Shown one piece after another: positions 53,967 through 64,000 of a stretch of 64,000 nucleotides of DNA; positions within the stretch are counted from its first letter, which is position 1; each line of letters opens with the position of its first letter. The stretch is from positions 3,658,001-3,722,000 of the forward strand of contig JAYKKT010000076.1 of the NCBI GenBank assembly GCA_036023115.1. The letters run 5' to 3'. Origin of the DNA: Brasenia schreberi (lineage: Eukaryota; Streptophyta; Magnoliopsida; Nymphaeales; Cabombaceae). Position numbers and translations under genes: made by a program. The notes beneath the pieces were generated by a model, which saw only the letters and a list, made by a program, of their open reading frames with translations, was not told where the DNA came from and ran no database searches.

Positions 53967-53971
53967 GAAAT

Positions 53972-54475
53972 GTTTTTCAAAATCTTCTATAAAACCTCTA
54001 CTTATTAATGAGTATTAAAATCTGAGTGAAGGGAAATCTAAGAAATTGTAAGTCCTTTTCGATAGAAACCAAAAAGAAGTTCTCTTTTCGAAGAAGAAAT
54101 TTGGAAAATCCTAAACATCAAAAGAAACAATATAGGGATCATTGCTTGGGGCACCTAGCCATCATAGGCTTCTTCTCAAGTTTGCGAATCAAAGGTATGG
54201 GTCTCTAAACATCCATTTCATTCATCTCACATTCTATATATGCATGCATTCATAAAGTGGTCGTCCATGCATGATTGCCCTAAGACTAGGTGCTCCTACC
54301 AAATCTCCTTTTGCTAAGATCCCCTCCTTTATAAAAGTAAATCCAAGGAAATAGATGTTATGGAATGAAGAAAAATTTCACACTCTCAAAGTAAATTTAG
54401 GAAGGAAAGCAAATGGGCATTTTTCGTCATTGCCATTATCCAAATAAATTTGGCATAATGCCAAAGAGGGGCATC
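53972..54475 (+). mobile_element. Element F: 3' UTR, right part, with polypurine tract
   Basis: This is the continuation of 23600-24523. It ends with a hairpin (arms 54430-54445 and 54448-54466, TTGCCATTATCCAAAT and ATTTGGCATAATGCC..) and the polypurine tract CAAAGAGGGGCATC directly before the LTR at 54476. The 60-codon frame at 54026-54208 has no recognisable domain. Confidence 0.78.
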
Positions 54476-55342
54476 TGTAAACACCCAAATTTTCTTTTTT
54501 AAATTTTGGCTTTTAGGAAATTAGTTATTTTTTGGCAGCTTTGGGTTTTCGAATAAAAAAGGCATCAAACGAGTTTGTTTTGGCATCAAAATTTCGTGGA
54601 AGCCTTAAAATGATGAAAGATTGCTTTCCTTTCTGAAAATTTCGAATTTGGACAAAATTGAATAAGAATGATGATTTTACCCTCAGCACTGGAAATGCAG
54701 GATTTTGTTTTCTTAAAAGATTTCTATTGAAAAGTATGTTGAAAAATTGCCATTTGAAAAGATACAGACCTCAAGAAGACAAGTTGATACCTGAAAAGGA
54801 AGGTGGACGCCCAAAAAGGGAAAGTGAGCTTCCTAGAAAGAAAAGCTCATACTTGGAAAGAAATCAATTTCCAGAGGGTAAGGTCGGTATCACCAAAAGA
54901 AAGGAAAGATTGATGAAAGAACAATGACTTTCAAAGAGAAAGGTTCTACTGTGCTGCGGTCTCACAACATGCTATCAAAGAAAACCTTGATACGTACAAT
55001 ACAAAACATGGTTCATACTAGTTCAAGTGATGAGGATGCCTAAAGAATTTTTAGCAGCTAAGGATGATGATAGTGATCCTACTGAAGGCACCACGGCTAA
55101 AACAAATGCATTCAGTGTTGGTCTTCAAAATAAAGTTGGTGAATACAATTGCTTGATAAGGCGGTTTCGAGATGAAGTCTTTGTGATGACCAGTACATAT
55201 GCACGATGGAACTGAATCTGTTCTTACAACTGATCGCAGCATTGGCAAAGCTGTCCAAGAGTGGCCTAGTTGTTCATCCACCGAACTAGGAAGCATCATC
55301 CACGAATCTCGAGCAGCTTATGTTTCAAATTTGGAAGAGGAG

Positions 55343-55531
55343 GATCAAGCTTATCAAGTCCAGATCACGTTCAAGCTTATCCAACTCAGATGAGATCAAG
55401 TGGACGATCAAGCTTATCAAGTCCAGATTACATTCAAGCTTATCCCATCCAGATGAGATCAAGTGGAGGATCGAGCCTATCAAAACAGGAACAGAATCAA
55501 GTTCAACCTTATCTAAACCCACAGCAAATAG
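55343..55531 (+). repeat. 63-bp tandem repeats in the F/G LTR
   Basis: GATCAAGC.. (or GATCGAGC..) starts at 55343, 55406 and 55469, giving two near-complete units and a diverged third. Each has GATCAAGCTTATCAAGTCCAG, TTCAAGCTTATCC and CAGATGAGATCAAGTGGA. Similar words in reverse orientation occur in LTR I (about 23200-23420). Confidence 0.8.
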
Positions 55532-55544
55532 GTATCCGTGAGCC

Positions 55545-55551
55545 TATAAAA
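55545..55551 (+). promoter_or_regulatory. TATA box of the F/G LTR
   Basis: TATAAAA within CCTATAAAATGG is followed by a GA-rich stretch at 55610-55690. The same relation, TATA in U3 ahead of a long leader, is seen in the other LTRs. Confidence 0.55.
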
Positions 55552-56649
55552 TGGCTCTCCAAGGTACTGCAAAGGGATCAACCATCAACGGCAAACATAC
55601 CAATCCATGAAGAGAGAAAAAAACGCAGGAAGAGAGAAAAAGAGAGGGAGAGAAGGAAAAGAACGGAGAAGAAGGAGAAGAGAAGGAAGCCCACCCTACT
55701 CCGCCGTCCGCCGTCTGCATCGTGGGGATTCCTCAGCCACGGCTTCACATCATCTTCTTCCTCAATCCCACAGGTTTGAACCATTTGATTTATGGATGTA
55801 AACCACTGAAAACTCGAAAATTTGTAGGTTTTGCATAAGGTTGTACGAGGACTGAATTAAGTATCGTGTTTGTGATCAATGCTGATGCAAAACGTGCATG
55901 TTAATCCATTAATCTCCATGAACATGATAAAGAGAACACACCTCTATGATCTTTATGAATTTTTGGATTGGTTACAGGTTGAAAAGTGTTCCAAACAATC
56001 AAGTGAACACATCTGAAAATTTCTGCAATTCTAAACTTTCAAAACACATGACTGCACACACCTGAACAGGGATTTGTTTCAGACAAACGACTAATCTAAT
56101 TAACTCGATTTTTTGCACTTTCAATCTAGACATGTCACGAATTATCTGATAAAATTTTGAGGATTTTATGTGGTCGTTTGCCTAATTAATTAAATCTGTG
56201 AATTTGAGTAGAAACCAGATTCTATTCTGCAGAAAATGAACATTCAGAAATAGTTGTTTGTTCTTTTGCTCATATCTCTGTAAATACTAAATGAAATTAC
56301 ATGAAAATTGATTCTTTGGAAATCTAACATCCGGAGCTTTCCAAGAAAACAAATTTTACTGAACTTGGATGTCTGAGTGCAGAGATATGACAATTTTTTT
56401 AGACTCTAAACCACAGGCACGAAACTGTTCTGCGTTTATGAACAGTCCTTAGCCACCGATTTAATTCTCGGGATTTACAGAAGAAAAATATATAATAAAA
56501 GTATTTACTACTTCTACACATGTATATCTTGCTTTTGTAAAATTTTCAGAATTTTACAGACTCTGAAGTATTTAAGAAAAATCAGAGAATAGGTCTTTGA
56601 AACATAACAATTTCTGCAATTTTCAGAACCTGAAATTTCATGCCAAATC

Positions 56650-56961
56650 TGTAGACGTGAATTTTATTTCAAAATCTTTTAGGATTTGAAATTAAACTCT
56701 CGAACTACGTCGTGTGCTTGAGCGTGACAGTAAGTTTACTTAAACTAACAAAGTTTGGTTTTCTGACTTTCGTAGGCGATTGTAGAAAAGTGAGATCTTT
56801 TCGACGTAGGTTTTCTTAAACCGGCACTCAAGGGTCAGCCTAGATGCTTGAAAAATATTTGGAATCTGTTAAATTCAAAAAAAGCAAAAACCCGATTTTA
56901 CAAGTTTCAAAATTCATGGCTAAGTTCCTGATTTCTGAAAATTTCAGGTTCTGAAAATTGC
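56650..56961 (-). repeat. Inverted LTR end fragment (left arm of fold-back)
   Basis: It starts TGTAGACGTGAATTTT and is the reverse complement of 58151-58466, with scattered mismatches. It is the last 310 bp of the LTR in minus orientation and lies inside the plus-oriented LTR. The right arm (58151-58466) is the true end of that LTR. The two arms could form a stem of about 300 bp. Confidence 0.8.
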
Positions 56962-56964
56962 ATT

Positions 56965-57840
56965 ATCGATTTTCAAGGTCTACTAAATTTCTACCCTCAA
57001 CATCTAGTAATCAATATGCATGATCGATTTCTTTCTTGCCCTTTTTATGACATGGGGACATTCCTACTTGGGCTGCCACCTTTTTGGGACTCTTTGGGTG
57101 GATGATGTGTATGACATGTAAAAATATACTCCATGTGATATAATGGAAAATACATGCTTTATGAAATGATGTGTATGACATGTGAAATGTATTTCATATG
57201 ATATGATGGAGATACATTCTTTATGAAATGAGTCTTCATGAAATGTATCTAGGGGATGTATTCACCATGTCCCTAGTTTGACATGAGTTTGTGATGTCAC
57301 ACGGCCACATGGTGAAGGGCCATGGGTTTACAAGGGAATGCAAGATGGACGATGGATGACATGTCCACGCACTTGACCTTTATGATATTTCTAACATGAT
57401 CATGACAAAATTTTGCTTAAGGGTGGACTAACAATGACCAATCCTAAGTATTTCATGGCCATCATATTGGCATTGACATGACTCTCACATTCTCCATCGT
57501 GGAATTCATGTATTGTATCCTAACCTCATCAAGGTATATATATATCAACAAGATGTCGGACAATCTCTCCAAAATCACATGTAGGGTTGAAATTTTTGCA
57601 ATTTTTGAAAGAAGCAAATTCAGGAAATCCTCCCTTTTCTAAAATATTTTCATGTCTTGAAACCAAGGTATTTCAACATGGTTTTGGTCATTTTTGGCAA
57701 GCCTCCAAATCATGGGTGAGTGTCAAATTTGCATGATTTGAAAGAATCGGTGAGCCTAGTGGCCAATTCATGGCATGAAATTTTCATTTTTGATTTGCCA
57801 AATTTTCGAAAGCTTGTTTTATAATCCTCCCTAATTGCCA
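56965..57840 (-). pseudogene. Decayed integrase fragment in minus orientation
   Basis: Beginning at CTACTAAATTTCTACCCTCAACATC, it resembles the integrase 3' end (CTGCTAATTTCCTACCTTCTACATC near 12188). From 57300 to 57540 it resembles the integrase finger region near 13000-13200 (CACATGGT, CTAACATGATC, CATGGCCATCAT.TTGGCATT, CACATTCTCCATCGTGGAA). Many stops and indels; certainly non-functional. The part 57090-57230 has two related units of about 65 bp (ATGATGTGTATGACATGT). It is most similar to the remnant in element B (5760-6240). Confidence 0.75.
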
Positions 57841-58500
57841 AATTGATTCTTTGGAAAGCTAATATCAGGGGCTTTCCAACAAAGCAAATTTTATTGAATT
57901 TATATGTCTGAATGCAGAGATATGACCATTTTTTCTGAGACTCTGAACCACAGACACAGAACTGTTTTGTGTTTCTGAACAGTCCTTAGTCACTGATTTA
58001 ATTCTCAGGTTTTACAGAAGTAAAATATAGAATAAAAATATTTTCTACTTCTACACACGTATATCTTGCTTATGTAAAATTTTTAGAATTTTGTAGACTC
58101 AAAAGTATTTAAAAAAAATCAAAGAACAAGTCTCTGAAATAGAACAGTTTCTGCAATTTTCATAACCTGAAATTTTCAGAAATCAGGAACTTAGCCACGA
58201 ATTTTGAAACTTGTAAAATTGGTTTTTTGCTTTTTTTGAATTTAATGAATTCCAAACATTTTTCAAGTGTCTAGGCTAACCCTTGAGCGACGGTTCAAGA
58301 AAGCCTACATCAAAAAGATCTCACTTGTCCACAATCACCTACGAAAGTCAGAAAACCAAACTTTGTTAGTTTAAGTAAACTAACTGGCACGCTCGCGTTC
58401 ACGACGTAGTTCGAGAGTTTAATTTCAAATCCTAAAAGATTTTAAAATAAAAATTCACGTCTACAAAAATGAAAAACAAAAAGAAAACAAAATTCAAAAT

Positions 58501-59178
58501 ATGGTAGACATGGTTGCTCCTAAGGCATGCATCAACATCCTAGGTACACCTAACCCTACCATATATAAACAAATCTCTTTGAGCCTAGGTTTTTCTCATA
58601 AACCCAAGCCTGTGGCCATGACTTCCCCGAACATCCCTAAACCAACCAAGGAACCGGCCGTGGTTTCCCTTGAAATCCATACATTTTCACCTCGCAAGGG
58701 ATCAAACATGCTTTCCCTTAGCATCCATACAAACTCAAACCATCCACCCCTAGGGGCACATTGAGTTGCACCTATGATCAATCCCAAACCATCTAGGGTT
58801 GCATGTATCCTACAGGCACCCAAGTCAAACCCTTCCAAAGCCATATACCTCCTAGACAAACCAAATAAAACTCGAGTGTATAACCATGCTATGCGCGATA
58901 CATTATTTCAAGGCCATCCCCTTTACCAAAATTTTTCAAAACTTAAAAAGCCTTGGAATATGTTATTCAACATTGGATATACACCCTACAAGGGTCTAGG
59001 AGCCAAGAACCAAGTTAGGTTAGAACCCATCCTACCTTTACCTAACCTCGGTCGACATGGATTAGGATACACCCCATCTATACCCCCTGAGCCACCACCT
59101 AAGATAGATTGGGTCAAGGGCGCCCTAGAGACAACAAAAACTGAAACCTATGGCTTAGACCTCTCGTTTGGAGTTTAA
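58501..59178 (+). pseudogene. G-patch ORF of element G (one in-frame stop)
   Basis: From ATG 58501 to TAA 59178 the frame is interrupted only by TGA at 58762-58764. The start MVDMVAPKACINILG matches MVDMETPNACIDILG inside the ORF of B. The C-terminus has NIGYTPYKGLG, RLEPILP, and RHGLGYTP, a complete G-patch pattern, followed by a short tail ending LDLSFGV that also ends the Gag-protease ORFs of D/E (LDLLFRV). A duplicated segment at 59455-59530 has TGG (Trp) where this copy has TGA, so the stop is probably a G to A change. No capsid or protease part is present. Confidence 0.75.
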
Positions 59179-60193
59179 TTCATGGTGTTTTCTTTGTAGG
59201 TTTGATGGAAGACTTTTTGTTTAGAAAAAAGTCCAAAAAAAGTATATATTTGGAAAAACTAAAAAAATCTAGAAAAATTCCAAAACCCAAAAACATTGGA
59301 AAAATATGAAAATTCCAAAAAGAAAGTCTTTTATATTCATCCTTCTATCATTTGTTTATAAAAATTCAAAAAAAATGAAACAGTTAAAAATTCCAAAACT
59401 TTTGGTTTTTGAAACCTTGTACAAATTACAAAAATGGTTTTGACAAAACCCATGTACATCATCCACTCCTAGGGGCACATTGGGTTGCACCTAGGATCCA
59501 TCCTAAGAACATCAACTATACCACACCCCGGGTGCGCATCCTTGATGCACCCGGACCCACCATGGACATGAAGCTAACTCCGTGCTTTTGTATATTGTAA
59601 AGGTTATTCCCAAAATCCAAAAAAATATGGAAAAGGAAAAACCAAAAATACAAAAAATTTCAAAAGAAAAAAGAGAAAAATCAAAACCATTTTTTAAAAA
59701 ATTTCCAATTTTCTTAGAGATGATTTGAGTGATCAATTTACATGAACTTCCTCAAAATCAACAAAGTCTTGGACTTGGGCAAACATTCAAGTTCCTTAGA
59801 AGGTGACCAACATAGGAATCAAACCTATACCCAAAATGCATAAAGTCTAAGATCATATTATGCATATTCCTAAGCCATGCCAAAAACCAAGATCGTGCAT
59901 GTATAGGTCATTCATGAATCACATTGAAAATCATTCATCACATGCCACAATAGGGGTCGGCCATAGTGTTAATGCTTATATCATTCATTTCCTCCAAACT
60001 AGGGGCATTAGAATGCATTCCCTAAACACCTTTCATGGAAACATACATCATTTTATGTATCTCCATCATCTCGTAAGGGAATATATTTTACATTGAAAAC
60101 AAGATGTCCAATGATATAGTGCATGTAAGAATCATTCAAGCATTTCATTGAAAATCATTCATCACAAGCCACAATAGGGGTCGGCCATAGTGT
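59179..60193 (+). other. Non-coding interior of element G
   Basis: It contains the acceptor-like TTTTCTTTGTAG ending at 59199 and then A-rich sequence. A partial duplicate of the ORF segment 58740-58800 lies at about 59455-59530. The first unit of a 224-bp tandem duplication begins at 59922. From about 59870 there is weak similarity to the pol remnant of B (CTAGGGGCAT, CCCTAAACA, TTTCATGGA). No open gene. Confidence 0.6.
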
Positions 60194-60300
60194 ATGAATG
60201 CTCATGTCATCTCCACCAAACTAGGGGCATGTAGAGTGGATTCCCTAAACATATTTCATGGAGACTTAACACATTCATTATTTCATAAAGCATGTATCTT
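59922..60300 (+). repeat. 224-bp tandem duplication in element G
   Basis: CATTGAAAATCATTCATCAC followed by GCCACAATAGGGGTCGGCC starts at 59922 and again at 60146. The second unit is shorter. It lies in the decayed pol part. Confidence 0.75.
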
Positions 60301-60329
60301 TATCAACCTGTATGAAACTACATTTTATA

Positions 60330-60475
60330 TGTCATGCATCCCATTTACATTATCCACCCAAAGAGGCCCAAAAAGGTTGCGGCCCAAGTGGGAATGTCCT
60401 TATGTCATAAAAGAGGCAAAACAAAAATCAAAGATGCATATTGGTCAATTGATGCCTAGGGAAGAAACTTGGTAG
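60330..60475 (+). pseudogene. Integrase C-terminal tail of element G
   Basis: The end of an open frame reads RGPKRLRPKWECPYVIKEA, then HIGQLMPREETW and stop at 60475. It aligns with GPHPLGKWRPNWDGPYVV of the intact integrases, so WECPYV is a degenerate GPY module. The upstream integrase core is not recognisable. Confidence 0.65.
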
Positions 60476-61718
60476 ACCCTATAAATGCCCAATATCAAAA
60501 AGATATTATGATTAGTGTCTACCACAAATTCTTTTGAAATAATTTTTTTGTAAAATGGATCTTCTTTAGTTTTTTGGAGAAGGGACCAAGTTGAATATAG
60601 GCCTCTTAACTGGGGGTTGATGCTCTATGAAAAGTGGATTGTTTTCAAAATCATGAAATGACATTTCAAAAATCCTTCTTTTACAAGATAGGGCCTAGTT
60701 CAAAATAGCAAAATATTTTCAAATTGTATGTGCTATTATTAAATAGGACATACTTGATTAGACTGAGTATCTAGAGGGGCAAGTTGTTTCCCTACTTTAT
60801 TCTCTTCAAAAGAAAATTGGCAAAAGTCAAAATAGAAAGAAAAAAAGGAAGAAAATAAACCTCCAATATAGAGGTCTTCTTAAAAACAAAAAGGAGAAAA
60901 CAAAAACCTCCAATATAGAGGTTCCCTTTGAAAAAAAAGAAAAAGAAAAGCTAAAGCTCGAAAAAAGAGCATTTTCATCAAAAATTTCTTAGCTATATAC
61001 CACGGGATGCTTCAGAAGGGACTATGGTAAATTCTTTCCCAAATCCATACAGCTTCTCCCAAAAGAAAAAAGTTTGTCAGTATAGTCCTAAAGTATAAAT
61101 AGAACCTACCAATTTGGATCGCATTTTGTTTGAGGACTAGGCCTTGTAGTGTGAAAAATAGAGTTTTGAAATGTTGTTGAGTTTTTTCAACAATAAAAAC
61201 CTCTACTAAGTAATTTTGCATTAAAACCAATGTAAGGGAAATATAGGAGATGAAAATCCTTTTTTATAGAAACAAAAAGAAAGCATCCCTTTCAAAATGA
61301 TTTTTACAAAATCCTAGGCATCAAGGAGATGAACATGGAGGCCATCCCACTTAGGGCAGCCAACCTTCATGGGATCTCCCCTAAATAAATCGTGGAGATC
61401 AATCATCAAACATACATGATTCATCCATTTCATACATCTCATGCCCATGTGCATTCATGGATGGTCTTATGCATATATGGTCCTTACATTGGTAGACTAC
61501 CATCAATGTTGAGTCACCCTTGCTATAAATCCCCTTTCCCATTGGAATTAGGATAACCGAAGTCCAAGAAATAAATTCCTTAACAAAGATAGGGAAAGTT
61601 CATGAACTCTTGATTCAACTCAAATCAACTCTACAATTCCAAAAAAATAAAAAATTTTATGGGTGATATTCTTTGCCATTAACAGAATAAATTTGGATTA
61701 ATGCCAAAGAGGGGCATC
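60476..61718 (+). other. 3' untranslated region of element G
   Basis: It contains a weak CCTCCAATATAGAGGT duplication (about 60860-60930), a decayed ACCACGG hairpin (60999-61028), the PPT hairpin (61671-61709) and CAAAGAGGGGCATC next to the LTR. It is similar to the F segments 23707-24523 plus 53972-54475 along its length. No gene. Confidence 0.75.
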
Positions 61719-62213
61719 TGTAAACACCCAAAAATTTTCTCAAAATATTTGATCTTTTAGAAATTTTGCCTTTTTAAGAAAAAATTATGGTTTTGGGTCT
61801 TTTAAGGGTTTTCAAATAAAGATACCTTAAACAAACTCATTTCCGCACCAAAATTTTGTGGCAGACTCAAAATAAGGGTAAATTAAACCCCTCTCAAAAA
61901 AATCTCATTTTGACAAAGAGTCAAAAAAATTACTGCTTTGCCCTTAAGCCCAAATTGGCGGGATTCTGCTTTTCAAATGGTTTCCTTCAAAGAAAGAATG
62001 GTTTCAAACAATTTTCGTCAAAAAAACAAATGAAAATGAGACATTGGGAACCAAACCCAAAAATGTTTACAAAATATCAAATTTACAAAAACCTTTAAAA
62101 TTCAAGGCATGAAAGGAGATTGAAGGAAGAGTAGAGGGAGACTAAGAGAGAGAGGGAGAGTTGCAACAAGAGAGAGAGAAAGAGAGAGACAAGAAGATAA
62201 AGGAGAAGAGAAG
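61719..62213 (+). repeat. 3' LTR of element G, truncated by LTR H
   Basis: It starts TGTAAACACCC and shows diverged similarity to 54476 onwards. It ends in a GA-rich stretch (62120-62213) and is cut at 62213 by the next LTR. The 80-codon frame at 61856-62098 has no recognised domain. Confidence 0.7.
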
Positions 62214-64000
62214 TGTAGACGCGCGAAAATCCCCGTCTCTCACCTTTTCAAGGCTCGGAGCGGATCCTCTCGTGCGTCTAAGGCCTTATTTATGCAAACA
62301 GGGCGTGCCAGCTAGCTTACCTAAGCTAGCAAAGATATATTTAACACTGACTTCTAATCGTGGCGACTATGAGCAAGTGAGCTCTTGTCGTCGCAGACCT
62401 TCTTGCACCGATGCGCAAGGGTCAGTCTATACGCTTTGCAAAAATCGAGTTTTTTTTGGAGAGAAAGTCTACGAAGCAGTTCGAGGTGTCTAATTCGGGT
62501 CTTTTAGATGCGATTGCATGTTTTTAGATCACGTGGATTTGCACGTGCCTAAGTCTTTTCTTTTGTCCCTTTTCGGGCTACCTAGTTTGTGTCCACTACA
62601 TGGGCGAATTCGAGCGGGGCTTGCTTTGATGCAATATGCGTCCTACCTCGTGGTATGGCGTAGATGCAATGCAAACTCACGCTACTCCAAAGGGAAAACC
62701 CGAATGTAAAGACAATACTGAAGGGAAATAACCGAAGGGAAATGACTTGTAAAGTAAGTGCCGAAGGGAGATATGTATATAGAGTATGTATATGAGCCCT
62801 TACTTGGGTCTTGCAAATAAGAGCGAAGGCTCAATGTGGGTGCGTGCTTGAATTGAAAGACTTACACACACGACATGAAATTAAACCCAAATATAAATTG
62901 CAGTATGGCCTTGACTAAGGTCTTGGGAGTAAGAGCGAAAGCTCAATGTGTGTGAGTGCTTGAATTGAAGTACTACGCACACGACATAAATGAAACCCAA
63001 ATATAACTGCAATAAGGCCTTTACTAAGGTCTTGGGAGTAAGAGCGAAAGCTCAATGTGTGTGAGAGTGCTTGAATTGAAAGACTTACCCACACGACATG
63101 AAATAAAACCCAAATAGTATAGGTCGGCCCTTACTTGGGTCTTTCAAATAAGAGCGAAAGCTCAATGTGTGTGAGAGTGCTTGAATTGAAAGACTTACCC
63201 ACACGACATAAAATGAAACCCAAATAGTATAGGTCGGCCCTTACTTGGGTCTTTCAAATAAGAGTGAAAGCTCAATGTGTGTGAGAGTGCATGAATTGAA
63301 AGACAACGCACCCAACTTAAGCAAAAACCCTACAAAAATGAAAGTATATGTATATACTTATGTATTAGGGGCTGATTAGGCCCGTGTGTGTTCAAAATCG
63401 TGCACAACTAAGAGAGTGCACGTGTGTGGGTGTGCCAAGCCACGTTATTACAAGCGGGGGGAGACTATGCTCCGTTATTACAACCCCGTATCGAATTGAA
63501 TCTCAAGCAAGTATACAACTAAAGACCGAGTTAGGCACTTACTAGTAGCTGGTCCGTAGAGGCCTTGCTTGAGCGTGGGCTTGGCCTTCGCCTTGGGCTG
63601 CAAACGGGAGCTCCGGAAGGTTGAGCGACAAAGGGGTGCTGGCCTGCTGCAAATGGGGCGCGAGATAGGCGCCTTGAAGGTGGCCGGCTGCAAGCAAGGA
63701 TGTCGCCTTGGTGTGGGGGATTAAAGGGGCTGGGCAAGGTGAGTATGTAGGGTCACTAGGAGGGTGTATAGTGTTAGGGAGTATGGCCCTAAGGGGAGCC
63801 TAAGGGAAGGTCGAATGGGACACCTAGGGGAAAAGAGATGGTTGGCCGAATGGAAGGGATAGTCGGTTGGAGTGGCCGACTAGGGGAATGTGGTGGTGGC
63901 GGGCTGCTGGGATGACTAAGGCTGGAGTATGGGAAGGAAGCTAGTTAGGTGATGGGGCTAGGTGGTAGTGGGGGTAGTGGGTATAAGGGAGTGCTAGGGG
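62214..64000 (-). repeat. LTR H, partial (cut by window end)
   Basis: It starts TGTAGACGCGCG. PBS-like 10-mer 62301-62310; U5 hairpin 62311-62330; five 110-bp units at 62821, 62933, 63042, 63152 and 63262. It continues into the leader part with the donor-like ACTTAC near 63537. The left flank AGAAG (62209-62213) is a possible target duplication that cannot be checked here. It could be a solo LTR or the 3' LTR of a further minus-oriented element. Confidence 0.9.

Larger units (their letters stand above)
54476..58466 (+). repeat. LTR shared by old elements F and G, rearranged inside
   Basis: It runs from TGTAAACACCC to TTCACGTCTACA in sense, with a polypurine tract on its left (F) and the interior of G on its right. 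It therefore acts as 3' LTR of F and 5' LTR of G. Parts: U3 with 63-bp repeats (55343-55531), TATA (55545-55551), a GA-rich leader (about 55610-55690), and then a long AT-rich part. From 56642 to 57843 it contains a foreign, mostly inverted fragment. The 335-bp segment 56307-56641 is repeated at 57844-58180. The U5 hairpin is at 58365-58384, followed by TGGCACGC (58385-58392). Confidence 0.75.
58467..61718 (+). mobile_element. Element G interior: old relative of the B-type non-autonomous family
   Basis: This follows the LTR end at 58466 without a PBS or leader and begins almost at once with the G-patch ORF (58501). Then come non-coding AT-rich sequence, decayed pol pieces, an integrase tail (60350-60475), a 3' UTR with the conserved hairpin, and the polypurine tract before 61719. 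The gene order equals B in the opposite orientation. The leader and Gag N-terminus have been lost. Confidence 0.75.

Noticed and set aside
1..64000. Host protein-coding genes, rRNA or tRNA genes
   Set aside because: Every long frame traces to retroelement gag-pro or pol, or to low-complexity LTR sequence. No tRNA-like cloverleaf or rRNA was recognised by reading.

Overview
The window is plant nuclear DNA made almost entirely of long terminal repeat (LTR) retrotransposons nested in one another. No host gene, rRNA, tRNA or CRISPR array was recognised. The coding elements belong to the Ty3/gypsy Tat/Ogre-type lineage. They carry Gag and an aspartic protease in one ORF, then reverse transcriptase, a first RNase H that has lost its first acidic residue, a second complete RNase H (aRNH type), and an integrase with an HHCC finger, D,D-E core and GPY module but no chromodomain. 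This points to a land plant, most likely a seed plant with a large genome. The species cannot be named.

Layout, left to right. (1) 1-1543 and 11374-11653: one plus-oriented LTR (A), split by element B. (2) B, 1544-11373, minus strand: a young insertion with near-identical 2.9 kb LTRs and GTTGT target duplications. It has no pol, and encodes a Gag N-terminus joined to a G-patch domain, with one in-frame stop. (3) 11654-~18710: element C, minus strand, decayed gag-pro and pol without LTRs, fused to LTR A at a 3-bp microhomology. (4) ~18737-19206 and 22686-23599: LTR I of a diverged subfamily, split by a solo LTR (19207-22680, TCTCC duplications). (5) 23600-24523 and 53972-54475: 3' end of an old plus-strand element F, split by element D. 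(6) D, 24524-53966, minus strand, GAAAT duplications. Its right LTR is split by element E, 37837-52450, minus strand, TTACC duplications. E holds the only fully open large gene, a 956-aa Gag-protease-G-patch ORF. (7) 54476-58466: plus-oriented LTR shared by F (on its left) and a second old element G (on its right). It contains a rearranged inverted pol fragment. (8) G, 58467-61718, is a decayed relative of B, followed by the start of its 3' LTR (61719-62213). (9) 62214-64000: the start of another minus-oriented LTR (H), cut by the window end.

Insertion order by nesting: F and G are oldest, then D, then E. Independently, B went into LTR A and the solo-LTR parent went into LTR I. No element here is fully coding. 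E has intact Gag-protease but a broken pol. D has integrase and most of RT/RNase H open but broken gag. B relies on outside enzymes. All eight paralogue-comparable stop codons in C, D and E are C:G to T:A changes, as expected of heavily methylated DNA.

The most interesting signals are non-coding. A 10-nt copy of the primer-binding-site core lies inside the LTR next to a covarying hairpin. A second covarying hairpin overlaps the polypurine tract. A third hairpin lies in the 3' untranslated region. A G-patch protein is retained in a pol-less lineage.
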